From Peromyscus leucopus (taxonomy: Eukaryota > Chordata > Mammalia > Rodentia > Cricetidae), in contig NC_051063.1 in the NCBI RefSeq assembly GCF_004664715.2, positions 113,570,829 through 113,634,828 of the forward strand: DNA of 64,000 nucleotides, given 5' to 3'. The position numbers were made by a program, and so were the translations under genes. Positions 35,907 through 46,919 of this stretch are shown here, piece after piece. A model generated the notes under the pieces. It made no database searches. It worked only from the letters and a program-made list of their open reading frames with translations, and had not been told where the DNA came from. How positions within the stretch are numbered: position 1 is the first letter of the stretch; each line of letters starts with the position of its first letter.

Positions 35907-36079
35907 GTCTGGTTCTCAGGATGAGCTCTCTTCTTCCCTGCTACTGAGTCTTACATGTAACGATAGAAAGGATCTTTTTTCTGGGTGGTTTCAATACTAT
36001 GCAAATGTAAATAAAAGTAACAGGAAGGAATGTCATCTGAGGGACTGAGAGAAAGAAAATAATATTTCTTTATCTAATG

Positions 36080-36260
36080 AAAACTGCATAGCAGACATTG
36101 TAGTGGTTGTCTTATTTGGTTGGTGTAATGAGCTAAATACACCTGCTCCATTGAATAGAGAAGGGAACTGAAGCTCCAGGGTGAAAGAATTCCCCCCCAA
36201 GGTCATAAAGCTAATGCTTCAGTCACACCATTTTTAATACCACTCTTGCTTTCTACCTCT
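36080..36260 (-). repeat. MIR SINE fragment
   Basis: The phrase agaagggaactgaagctccagggtgaaagaa, then aaggtcataaagctaatgc, is reverse MIR. Confidence 0.55.
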
Positions 36261-37937
36261 CTGTTTGCCTGCCCAAGAGCACACTCAGGTTTCAGAAGCA
36301 CCCAGAGTATTTGCGCTTGGTACGGTCAGCAGGGTAGAGCATAATATAACATACCACTTCTTTCTCTGTACCCTCTTCTACCTAATAAATGGTCATACAT
36401 TCTAGTCATGCCTCTATATTCTGATGTTTTATTCTTTTGACATTTCTCCACCACACACAGAAAAAGAAAGAAAAACAAGGTGTTGGGACATAGTGATTGA
36501 TGATAGATTTGAAACCCACACCAAACTGTTTTTCTTTGTGATACAAAGATGATTTAGAAAGGCCAAATAAAGTTTATTTTCAAAGGGCTTTCTATAACTC
36601 CATCAAAAGCTACCAGTGATTCTTTTGTCCCCTTATTGCTTATTGCTGGCAGAAGAGATTGCCATCCTAGCAGAGTAAAAGAGTAAACACAGAATATAAA
36701 CTATTCACAGAGCTTCAGTTAATATTAGTTAAGCATATGAAGAGATAATATCAGAGGGGAAGATTAACATCCCCTGAAAGTACATATTCTAAGTAAGGTG
36801 TAGATTAATTTATTTTAAGGTTCTGGAAAACTAGTGTGCAAATGGTGGTTATATACCAAGAGTTAGTTCAACTCTCTCTGCTGTTTGTTTGATTTGCTTA
36901 TTGTTTTTTGTTTTTCATGTGTGTTTCTTAGTACAAACTGAAAGGGTCCTTAGACAAGGTCTATGCATTATTGTGACTGATTGATTACTCTAAGATGCCT
37001 ATTGTAAAGCTAAGCATAGCAGATTGTCAAAGAACAATTAGAAACAAATTGTTGGGCAAGTGGATTCACATTCCTCCAAGTGGAGAATGTTAAAATAAAT
37101 TATAATTAAGGATGTAAATCCATGGGGGGGAAAGTATGTGGCCCCTACTCTTAACTAGCTAGTCAATTGGCACATTAATGGTTGTCATATTATTTGAGAC
37201 CTTGTGAAAATGGCATCACTATCTAGGGTTACATTACTGGTAACTTCAAATGTAAGGCACTAATACTGTTAATCCCAGATTGTCATGTCAATGACAATGA
37301 AACAGACCAACATTTTAGATATTTTAACTATTTCTTGTGTTGTCAAGAGATGAAATGATTTAAACCACCTCAGAATCTTGAACAAAGAGTTTACAAAAGT
37401 AATGCAATGGAAGCATCCTCAAAATAACATTTTATATTAATAAACATGCTAACATATGTTGATGTTTAAAAAATATTTTGTTATTTATAGTTTTCAGAAG
37501 TTATTACTTGAACACTTTTATTGTTTGACTTAATCATTTAAACTTTTATTAGAAAAATATCATTCTATATCCATCAACATTACAATAGACAATGTGTTAA
37601 GTCTGACAAGAACATTCAGACATGTAAAATGTAAGTAATGTAGCTTTGATTGAAATATACTGTGCTACAGTGAGATTTGTGACTAATCTGTGATTTATAA
37701 CAAAGTGAAAACATCCATGATGTTAAGAGATTATAACCGTCATTGCAACAATTTCCTTATGGTACAGAGATTCTATTGCATGTATGATCCATTAGTCTTC
37801 TCTGCAAATAAGAGTAAATTATTGATGGTGCTATGTACAGATATCTCTTGCCAGATGCCTGCCATAAGTCAGAGTTCCATCTAAATCTATCCATTCAGTG
37901 ATCTTGTTTTGTGTATGTGTTTATGAATGAGCACATA

Positions 37938-37939
<2 letters not shown>
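36261..37939. other. Anonymous intronic sequence
   Basis: Very AT-rich, especially 36700-37700, with no recognised repeat. The 64-codon frame 37690-37884 has no known similarity. Confidence 0.35.

Positions 37940-37979
<40 letters not shown>
37940..37979. repeat. (AT)20 microsatellite
   Basis: Uninterrupted alternating AT. Confidence 0.97.
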
Positions 37980-37982
<3 letters not shown>

Positions 37983-39214
37983 AAAGGCTTCAGAATCAAG
38001 AGAGATTATGGTATAAATTTCAACATGAAAGCATGCAGGCTTAAACCCAAGAAAAGCTAATGTTTCACTCCAGAAAAGACCAACAGTCAAAGCAGTCAGC
38101 CAGGGAGAATTCCCTTTCTGTTCTATTCAGGTCCAACATCAAGGAAAGTAAAATGCTCTATTTACACAGTTTACCAAATCAAATTTTTGTCTCATCCAGA
38201 AACAGCTGGTAGATATTCACAAGGCAGTGCTTGACTAAGTATCTGGTTATTTCATGGCCTAGTCAGGTTGCCCCATAAAATTAACCTCCACACAAGAGAA
38301 CTACAGCAAAAGGACTTAGTCTGTGTTTCAGACAACATGATCCCTAGAAAGGAAGAAAATGAATATAACATAAAGGTGAACTCTTTGAGATGCCAATGGT
38401 AACAAAACGTATACTATTTTCCATTTCTATTCACTGAGCATCTATTATCATATTTATTAACACTCACTCATTTATTTTATAAATATTTATTGACTGACTT
38501 ACAAAAATGCACAGTTCATTTTATTCCCTCCTTTAGTTGCTATTTTAATAAAATGAAAATAATATATTGCTCATAGGAAATAGAATTTACAACTGGATAG
38601 CATAATTGAGGTGTGAGCTGTATTAGTTGCCAGAAGTATTTCATAAGAGACCATGAGTAATTTAGTTCAGAAAGAATCAAGTAATTTTACATTCAGGACT
38701 TCAGAACATTACCTAAAAATCCCTAAGCAAATATGAGGCAAAGGCTTTATCTATCAGCTTTTACAGGATCCTGAATTCTCACTCAACATTCCTTTTCCAT
38801 AAGCACATTTTAATGGCAGAATAATCATCTACCATCCTTATTTATTTAATCTTTGGGGCTTTCTTCCAGAATTTAACATGAATCATCAAATGTTTAAAAG
38901 ACCTTGAACCAGCATGTATACCTGTCACAGGAGACAAATCCCAAGCAGCGTGCTTGTGGTACCCTCAGCACCTGCTTCAGCTTTTAGCTCATTTTTCACT
39001 TTCTCTTTCTAGGTCAGGTTTAATCTAGGATTTTGGAGATATGATTTACAAAAACTTCTAGATTCCCCATCCTGTACCATTAAAATACTTTAATAATGTA
39101 CTGGTAAGTTCAGATATGTCTCTTTAACAGACATAAATTTCCATGTACCTGACTGAAGTATTTTGTAGATTATCTGCACCTTTTCTAACAGTAAGCAGAG
39201 TGGTTTTGATAAAA
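37980..39214. other. Anonymous intronic sequence with a weak L2 remnant
   Basis: At 38455-38525, ttaacactcactcatttattttataaatatttattgactgac suggests a reverse L2 end. Nothing else is recognised. Confidence 0.35.
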
Positions 39215-39400
39215 ATAGAAGACAAATGTATTGAATATTTATCACATACCTGGCAATGTGCTAAATGCTTTCATTGTGATATCTCACATAACCCTGTAAC
39301 AGCCAGAAGGGTGCTATTTTCTCTGCTTCTCACTGATGAAATGTGTCACTTCTTTTCCCTTTCCTTACCTGGAGTCCCAGAACTTCCAGCTTACATTTAG
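39215..39400 (-). repeat. MIR SINE fragment
   Basis: The phrase cacatacctggcaatgtgctaaatgctttcattgtgatatctcac, then ataaccctgtaacagcc, matches reverse MIR. The 85-codon frame here is not a gene. Confidence 0.6.
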
Positions 39401-39419
39401 GAGTCATGACATAGAAAGA

Positions 39420-39560
39420 ATCACACTGAATTAGAAATGGGAAGACCTGGTTATAGCTATGACTGGGACCTGCTGAGTGACCTTGAGTAGGGCACCTCCT
39501 GTCTACATGATTTAGTAACCTCGTGTGGAAAATGAGAGCATGGGTACTGTGAAAAATGAT
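39420..39560 (+). repeat. MIR SINE fragment
   Basis: The phrase agacctggttatagctatgactggg, then gctgagtgaccttgagtaggg and gtggaaaatgagagc, is forward MIR. Confidence 0.6.
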
Positions 39561-39799
39561 GTGTTGAATCAAACTCCTCTCAAAAGAAAAAGGTTTAGCT
39601 ACTTCTTACACTCTAAGACTGAGTCCTCTGGAGAGTGTGCCTTGAATTCAAATTTACATATGTTCCCAGAAAGACAGGAGACTTACTTATATTTTAAATT
39701 CACTTGGAGAGAATTTGGTAGCTGAAACGCTACTGTAGCTATTCTGGACATTACAAAGGCTCTAAATCTAAAGTAATTACATTACATTCAACTTTTAGC

Positions 39800-39975
39800 T
39801 CTGCCATCCAGGCGCCATGTGACTTTCTGGATGTGTTTTAAAGTTTTAAACTATGTGCAGCTCACTTCCCTGACAATAACATGAAGTCACTATTGTATAC
39901 ATCTCAAAGGGTCATTGTAAAGACTAATCTAGGTGACATTTGTAAAGTGTCTAGCACAGTGTCTAGAACATGGTA
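39800..39975 (+). repeat. MIR SINE fragment
   Basis: The phrase gggtcattgtaaagactaatctagg, then gtaaagtgtctagcacagtgtctagaaca, is the MIR 3' half. Confidence 0.55.
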
Positions 39976-39987
39976 GAATCTCTCTCT

Positions 39988-40050
<63 letters not shown>

Positions 40051-40078
40051 TGTGTGTGTGTGTGTGTGTGTGTGTGAG
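39976..40078. repeat. (TC)n(TG)n compound microsatellite
   Basis: A near-pure (TC)n tract of about 70 bases is followed by about 13 TG units. The opposite-strand frames (poly-Ser/Leu and poly-Arg/Glu) are artefacts. Confidence 0.97.
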
Positions 40079-40635
40079 AACAATAATGAAACAATGTCTA
40101 CATATTGTAAATATCTGTCTCTTTAATGTACTCAATTTGAACATTTGGGAGTTTTTCAATATTAGACATTCTGAAGTTGAGATACACCAATATTGTCAGG
40201 GTGCTCACATTAACTTTAAGTCTAACAATGTTTTAAACCTATTTGTATAAGGATTAGAAAGGTTATCTCTTATTTACAAATTCATAAACTTGAAGGAAAT
40301 ATTAAGCCTGGAGAAAGTTTTAAATACAAAGTAATTTGTGGCAGTGCAAATTCATAAGTCACCTTTAAAATAAATATGGCAATAGCCATTTTAAAGCATC
40401 ACAAATTTGAAAAATAATGTCTTTTCTTATTCTATCCAAGGGAAATAATTTCAAATCTAAAAAAAGACATATTCCCTGGAATGAATGTTTTATTTTTGGT
40501 AGTAGCAAATTTGTGGAGGGCCTAAATAGCTAAATGTAAGTGTGCCTAACTTATACAGCTATTAAAATATGTCTGCAAAGCTCAATGTCCATTTAAAACA
40601 TACAAGTGCAAACTTATTGAATACACATACACTTC
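40079..40635. other. Anonymous intronic sequence
   Basis: AT-rich and without recognised repeats. Confidence 0.35.
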
Positions 40636-40756
40636 TTTCTGAGATAGGCTCTCACTGTGTGGTCTAGGCTGGCCTCATAATAAAGCCTCTGATTGCCTCA
40701 AACTTGTAGTCCTCTTGCCTCATCTTCCTGAGTCCTCAGAGTACAGCTGTGCACAT
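40636..40756 (-). mobile_element. Old B1-related SINE
   Basis: The phrase tgagataggctctcactgtgtggtctaggctggcc, then ctcttgcctcatcttcctgagt, is the reverse B1 plan with about 20-25% visible divergence. Confidence 0.65.
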
Positions 40757-41139
40757 ATATTTAAAAATAAGCTAGACACAGACCAGTGAAAACAAAATAG
40801 TACTGAGAATCTGGGAAAACATACACTAAAATTATTAACAATTGTATCTCTACACTATTGGGATTCTAAAGTCTATCTAAAGTTTATTCTCATTTTCTAT
40901 TTTTGTTTCATCTAACTTGCTTAAATTAACACAGATTAATATTAAAAACAAAGAAAACATCAAAATAGCTGAACTTTGCAGTATTCAAACTATTCAAACT
41001 ACTTGGAGAAAAATTATCATTCCAATAACAAAAATATATACAGGGATATGGGAGTTTGGAATGCCCTGGGAAAATCATTCATTTATGAACAATCATGGCT
41101 TGATTTAAATAAATATGCAAGAGTGTGTTTAAATGAATA

Positions 41140-41640
41140 AGCAAGAGTAAACAAGTCCACTTCTATAGAATAAAATGAGCTGAAACATAAGATCTGGTCT
41201 GGGAGTAACAGAAAAAACCCAGGGCTGGTGGAGGAACTGTCCACCAGGGAAGTGCTGATACATCCTTCTGATCTTGGGTGTGTTTAAGAGCACCCTCTTG
41301 AGGTTGGGAATTTACAACCCACTTCTTCCTCTTTCTCCTCATCTTTCATTTCCCCCACCATCATCTTGCTCTATTTTGCTTCATTCCCTGGCTCACTTGT
41401 GCTTCCCTGAACACTATGGCAACTGGAATAATAACAATTGTAAAGCACCCAAGATAGTGCTTAAGGTGGTCAGCTAAATTCTTTCTCTCCTCTCCTGAGT
41501 TCATTAGAGCTTGGCCTTCTCTCTTTCCTATTTCTTCTTTTCCTGCTTTCTCCATCTCAACACATTTTGTGTTCTCTTCTTTTCTTTGTGAGAATCACTA
41601 TATAGAAAAAAAGGAAAGTTTCTCTACACCACATGAAGCT
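41140..41640. other. Anonymous block, pyrimidine-rich
   Basis: A ctcctcatctttcatttccccc-like stretch gives overlapping frames on both strands (41274-41555). Nothing recognisable is encoded. Confidence 0.35.
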
Positions 41641-41965
41641 TAGAAGTTCTTGGAGGTATAGTTTATAAAATGTCTGTAAAAATTATTGTAAAAAATATGG
41701 CCTATATGATTTTGAAATATTTTCCACAATTTTTCTCTATTTAATACATCAAATATGACATAAAAGCCAAATGTTTCAGCCCAGTAGTTAATGTCATGGC
41801 TTAATAGTTTGAGTTGTTCTAATAACAAGTGAATATTGGTGGGAAAATTAAGGTGCCCTAAAACTTGACCTGTCCATTTTTAATTAAATAGATTTATGAT
41901 GTGCAATATATTTGGTTAAGCAAAGTTACTACTATGAATGCATTAAAGTATATATCATCTTATAG

Positions 41966-41967
<2 letters not shown>

Positions 41968-42007
<40 letters not shown>
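41968..42007. repeat. (GT)20 microsatellite
   Basis: Uninterrupted alternating GT. Confidence 0.97.
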
Positions 42008-42009
<2 letters not shown>

Positions 42010-42030
42010 ATGTCAGAGTACTTCAAGGGA

Positions 42031-42180
42031 TGACTTGGTGTGATGACACACACCTGTAAATCCCAACACTCTGGAGGCAGAAGCAAATTATTGCAAGTTC
42101 AAAGACAGCCTTGCTACATAGCAATTTCAAGTCTAGCCTGGGATATACAGTAAGACAAAGTCTTAAAAAACTAAAATAAG
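42031..42180 (+). mobile_element. Old B1 SINE
   Basis: The phrase gacttggtgtgatgacacac, then aatcccaacactctggaggcag, gttcaaagacagccttgctacat and aagacaaagtcttaaaaaac, is the B1 order with an internal extra segment (caatttcaagtctagcctggg). Confidence 0.75.
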
Positions 42181-42249
42181 AAACTAAAAATTCAAATGTT
42201 AATTTTAAAATATCATATACACATATATGTATGCAAATCACAAATTGTT

Positions 42250-42660
42250 TATCCATTTACTTGGTTTAGTTTGTTACTGCATCTTGGCTCTTCTGAATAA
42301 TGCATAAAGAACATGAGATTGGGCTATTCCAAGAGATTCTGATTTCATTTTCTTATATATATATATATATATGGAGAAGCTTCATATTCTTTTCCCAATT
42401 TAACATTCCTATCTTCAATGTATGTGTATAAGGGTCCCCTTTCCACATTCTCACCAGCATTTGTAATCTCTTGTCTTTTTAATAGTAAATGTCCTAACTG
42501 GCATGAAGTAGTATTTCACTGTACCTTTTATCTGCACTTTCCTAATGGGATATTATGTTGAAGACCTTTCAATATATCACCATTGGAAATTTTTCAAAGA
42601 AGTTCATTCAGATCTGTCAGCTATTTTTAGAATGAATCATATTTCAATTACATCTTTTTT
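42250..42660 (-). mobile_element. Ancient L1 (L1M type) fragment
   Basis: Reverse L1 ORF2 3' region at DNA level: catcttggctcttctgaataatgc, ccttcccacattctcacc-like text, tcctaactggcatgaagtagtatttcactg and tgcactttcctaatggg. A short (AT)n interrupts it at 42354-42372. Confidence 0.7.
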
Positions 42661-45600
42661 TAACTTCATAAAGCACAATAAACAGGAAGCAAATAGTGTA
42701 AGAATAATCTTAGAATGATAGGAGAGATATCAAATACTCTGTGTTTACTGTGTCACTTGCTTTTGAAATTGTAGAGACTAGAAAGAAGAAAATGAAAGGA
42801 GAGGGTCAAGAGTGCTTAACACTCTTTCAATACAGGTACAGACAAGTTGAAGGAAAGGAAACTATACAGGTTGGTCCTTAGGATTACATGCATCATTTAA
42901 GTCATTTAAGTGGGAGCCTGTTTTATGATGACACATGAGCTTTTACAAGAGGGACAAAACTTTTAGAAATATTTCTTTTCCATGGAAGTTCATTCCCATG
43001 AACACTGCTGTGTGGTGATAGCAACGGACTGAGAAAACAGAGGATCCATCTAAGGGAGAAAACAGGCAAAGGGTGCTCTAGTTTCTCCGGTGAGACTCTA
43101 CAGACACATTATTGTAGATATTCTGGAAGGTAGGAAAGGTAGCCAATGGTATCATTCCTATATTTCAATGTGTAATGTCTAGCACAGTACCTGAAATAGA
43201 GCCTAATGCAGTCCTAAGTTATAGTTACCTAAACCAACTGATAGCATGCAGAAAAGAGGGCTCTAGAGAGATAAAATAAAACATGCTAGGGGTCCTATTT
43301 TGATGATCAAATTATTTAGCATCTTACAAATCATTACGTCTTAGTAAGGTATTAAGAAGACTTTGCACACTATTTTTAAGGTGACAATGTGGTCTAAACA
43401 AATAGGGTTTTAGGCCTTTCCATGTTAAGTATCTTCCAGGAAAGAAAATAAATATACATCCTAATCTTATTTTCACATACCCTAGATAATATTGAGATGA
43501 ACACAAGTTTCTGGAAACTCCTAATTAGCATGTATTTAAATTCCACTTTCACTGCTTAAAAATTCAACTGGAATAGTTTTTATGTATTTTCCTTAAATCA
43601 ATATTGTAAGTAAGGTAGTTATATTCTGTATCTTTAACTTTGAAACCATAGAGAACAAGAGTTGGTATTTGTTGCATGCTGAGTATTTGATAACTGAATG
43701 AAATTATGATATTGGGGTGTTATTAATTTTAATTACTTCATTTTGTGAGTGTTCTATCAACATGTAAGTAGTCCCTACATGTGAACAGTTAGCCTAGAAT
43801 AGTATACTTGGGAAAATACAATGTTCCAGCTCACAGCCAAGGAAGACATGAAAAGAACACCTGTACAGTGGAAGTGTTTCCTCCTAGAAGGTCTGAGCAT
43901 TGCTCTTGGGGAAGCTAGTAAAATAGCCAAAGCCATATGAAAGCACCATTCACCTGATGAATACATGCATATTAAGCACCACATGAATCTTACTTAACTT
44001 TCTTTTGCATTGATGATATAGGAATATGTAAACCTGTACTTATCACTGTGGTCATGTTATCTGAGAAAACTGAGACTTGAGAAATCATATACATATTAAA
44101 TGTGAAGCCTACATTCAAAACCCCACTGTTTTGTTTTTCACACTGTATTGTGTCATTATCTGTTAGATGATGTTGAAAAACTTCGCTGTGGAAAGCAAGT
44201 GTACAAAGTACTAGTGATCTTTCTGTATTTAAGACTCGAAGATGGAACTCTTACATTCACCAGTACATAATTAATCACCTTAGAAGTATAGCTAGACTGC
44301 ATTATTATAATATAATATAGGACTTTTGAGAATTATCGTATTCAAATAATTGACAATATAGAATGGGGTAGACTCTCTAAAAGTATAGTTTGTTTTCACA
44401 GAATTAATTTATTTTCAAAGGACAAAATCAACTTGATTTAGATGGTTTACTCTATTGACATGAATAGAGTCAAAATGAACTTGTTAAACAAGGACACCAA
44501 AAGAAATAGAACCAAAACAAAGTTAAATTAATGTAATTGCTCATCCTCTTTAAAAGGTGATGATAATTAAATGATTTCTTCCAATATGGCTTGAAAATTA
44601 GGGAAAACATAACAGCATAAAAGAAACTTCGTCAATTAGGATCTACAGTCAATAGTCCTCATATCAATAGCTTATCATATTAGATTATTTTATCTTGTGC
44701 TTAATTTCCCTCAACAAATATTTCACATTTCTTTGTTAATAAGCATTTAGCACTGCAGAGCCAGTCTCATAAGCTCACAGATAATGGATTTCAAACAGTA
44801 CCCAGTGCTAATATGCTAGTATATGTAGAGTTTGCAGAGAGAGGGGCGAGGAGCACACAAAGCAGTGATAAGTTGTGGGGGGGGGGCGGCAAACTAGTTA
44901 GAGAGCTGTTCTCTCACACATCTTGTCAGTAATAAACACACAAACCCTCCATGACCTAAGACTTATTTGAGGTTTTTCAAAAAAAAAGATCCACATCACC
45001 ATTTAATGCAGATCCTGGACTTGTTATATACACTAAAGACCATAATAATAATTGGCATTCATTTCACTCTTAAAGTCTTTTATACAAGATTATATCTGAG
45101 AATGTTGCAAGTCTGGGGGTCTCAGAAATTCCCTCACCCACATTTTTCCTTTCCTATCAAAAAAGTTCCAAGAAAATACTAGAGTCTCTAGCCACTCAGT
45201 GTAAGGGTTAACTCTCATTTTTTCTGTTATGACTGCTTCCTGTGAGCCTTATGCCCCATGAAGTGGAGTGTGTGTTTCACTAACTTTACTGTTTTTAACA
45301 CCTGTCCCATTCAGTCTCTGTTGATATCCTTCAGAACAGTGGATATCACGTGGTGGTTTGCATTCACTTACAGGTGTGCACTTTTGCTTTCTTCAAATAA
45401 AGTACTTCCACTCTCACCTACACATTCCTTTAGACAATCTTCATAGCAACCTGCAAGAAGTAATTTCTAGAAACAGCTGAATAAACCCACCAAGTTGTCG
45501 CTTAAGCTCATCACCCTGAGGAGCAAAGAACAGGTACTGAGACCACTCATGAGCAACAACTTCTCAAACAGCAAGTTTGGATAGCTCCCACCACAGCCAA

Positions 45601-46310
45601 CAAGAAAGCTCAAATAAATCCTTTCAGTCCTGGACTGAACCATTTCAAAACCAGTTAAAATTCATTTCCTTCTGACACTGAGCATCCTTACAAAACTCTG
45701 GGATAGGGCCGTTATTTGCTGCAAACTTCATGAAGTACTGCGCCGTGTCACCTCTTCCTAAGCATTTGGCTTGCTGATTTCAAATGGATCGCATAAAAGC
45801 GAAGACAATCTCATGACTGAGGACTACATGTATATATCTCTAGAATTCCTGCCTAAAGTAGCCATAAGCCCTTCACCTTTGGAAACGCTCATTGCAAACC
45901 AAGCTGCTCTGTTTTATCTGGAGAACTTCTATGATCCCTGCTACCCTAGCCCGTGGTCCTGCTCCAGTCTAAGGCTTTCTAGCACGCAAACCAGCGCCCA
46001 GGAGCTAGTCACTAGCTAAAGGCAGGAAGAAATCCGAAGCACAGAGACAACTAAGGCGCCCTCTTTTCAGGAGCGCTTGCAGCTTCTATGTGCTCCATAC
46101 AGGGTCCTGTCACCGCCTAGCTATCATGCCAACATGGTCCGCTGGAAAATCATTGGACTCTCGGGGCTCGAAACCCCAGCTAGCTCCGAGAATGGACAGC
46201 GCAGTTCTGTCCGTCACCCAACAGGCAGACACATAAACAAACAACAAAAGAAATTGTTTGCTCTCCCCAGGGAGGTCAGCATGCATTAAAATAAGACACA
46301 AACCCCTCAT
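42661..46310. other. Anonymous intronic sequence 3' of the Dlg2 alternative exon
   Basis: Possible MIR/L2 remnants lie at 43140-43230 (+) and 44020-44150 (-). From about 45700 the sequence becomes less AT-rich and gains CpGs (cgcataaaagcgaag, tgcgccgtgtcac), approaching the promoter. The frames at 45771-46289 carry no recognisable product. Confidence 0.4.
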
Positions 46311-46318
46311 CCTACCTT
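46307..46318 (-). other. Dlg2: Splice donor of the Dlg2 alternative first exon
   Basis: The minus strand reads AAG|GTAGGATGA. The exon ends at 46316 and the intron GT occupies 46315-46314. The frame closes at a TGA two codons past the GT, so the coding sequence has to be spliced here to continue. Confidence 0.75.
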
Positions 46319-46378
46319 GCATCCAAACATCAACGACAAAGTGTTGTTGGTGCAAGCAACTTTGCAGTGGCAAATCAT
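46316..46378 (-). CDS. Dlg2: Alternative first coding exon of Dlg2 (PSD-93), partial CDS
   Basis: Read on the minus strand, ATG at 46378 opens 21 codons beginning MICHCKVACTNN and ending ...MFGCK, followed directly by GTAGGA, a good splice donor in phase 0. Dlg2 encodes PSD-93, a PDZ/SH3/guanylate-kinase scaffold of the postsynaptic density. Its isoforms differ by alternative first exons joined to a shared exon that I recall starting KYRYQDED. I remember this Cys-rich N-terminus as the isoform usually called delta. The gene assignment is firmer than the Greek letter. Cys3 and Cys5 resemble the palmitoylated Cys pair of PSD-95 and PSD-93 alpha, so membrane anchoring is inferred. The rest of the protein lies outside the window, and I did not find the next exon at lower coordinates. 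Neighbouring evidence is the CpG-dense block directly 5' of the exon. The ATG at 46378 has a weak context (C at -3), and an in-frame ATG lies 13 codons upstream. Confidence 0.8.
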
Positions 46379-46625
46379 TGGTGTAAAACAGTCAGGGTCC
46401 TTAAGAACAGGGGACATTCCTTTCAGCTGCGGCAGTGGCAGCTCGCTGGGGGACCCGAACTCGGAGCTCACCCAGCGTTCGGAGCGACAGCCTAGACAGT
46501 CTAGACCAAGCGGCAGCTGTGATCGCTGCCCCCCGCGCTGGGTGCAGCCATCCCCAGCCTAGGTGCTAGCGCGGCTGGCCGCAAGTACAGCGCCTCTCTG
46601 GGTCTGTCTTCCAGGGGGGACGGGG
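46379..46625 (-). promoter_or_regulatory. Dlg2: CpG-island promoter and 5' leader of the Dlg2 alternative transcript
   Basis: Between about 46425 and 46620 I count roughly 19 CpG dinucleotides, against almost none in neighbouring kilobases. This is the signature of a protected CpG-island promoter, and it ends directly at the coding exon. The transcription start cannot be read from sequence. An AT-rich tract at 46688-46726, containing TATA-like sequence on the minus strand, lies just beyond. The leader frame is open from the TAG at 46561-46559 through the exon and contains an extra in-frame ATG at 46417. A 16-codon out-of-frame upstream ORF (46551-46501) would be included if transcription starts above 46551. 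Confidence 0.65.
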
Positions 46626-46687
46626 AGTGGGGGAAGGGACAGAGAGCAAAGAAGAGTTCCCCACTATAAGGAAATTGAGGGAGGTAA

Positions 46688-46726
46688 AATAAATAAATAT
46701 ATAAATAAATAAATAAAAATAAAAGA
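46688..46726. repeat. (AAAT)n low-complexity tract
   Basis: Interrupted aaat/ata units directly upstream of the CpG-dense leader of the Dlg2 exon. Confidence 0.9.
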
Positions 46727-46919
46727 AAGCAAGGCGCTTTGAGGAGGGTTCAAAGGAGGTGGGGCAATATTAGCATGTAAAAGGATGTGCCCGCCTACTC
46801 GCCCCAGTCACACTAGATTGTCAAGCAAGCTGAAGGGGGCTGAGATTATTCCCTCTGAAGGAAATTTTAAAAAAGAAGAAAGAAAGAAAAAAAGCCATAA
46901 TGCAGTTCCCAATTTGGTA

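Larger units (their letters stand above)
1..46315 (-). other. Dlg2: Dlg2 intron downstream of the alternative first exon
   Basis: By inference from the phase-0 donor at 46315, everything at lower coordinates is intron until the shared exon, which is not in this window. I searched by eye for coding matches to the KYRYQDED exon and to the alpha first exon (MFFACYC) and found neither. The interval is a patchwork of repeats, listed separately, and anonymous AT-rich sequence. Confidence 0.6.

Noticed and set aside
35692..36048. 118-codon plus frame
   Set aside because: Antisense reading of a class II solo LTR.
39929..40250. Poly-Arg/Glu (minus) and poly-Ser/Leu (plus) frames of 76 and 105 codons
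   Set aside because: Translations of the (TC)n(TG)n microsatellite.
15567..42007. Tandem repeats considered as a CRISPR array or satellite
   Set aside because: All are simple 2-5 bp microsatellites without spacers, and the sequence is mammalian.
46110..46373. 87-codon minus frame overlapping the Dlg2 exon
   Set aside because: It is in a different frame from the recognised MICHCKVACTNN coding sequence and continues into intron.
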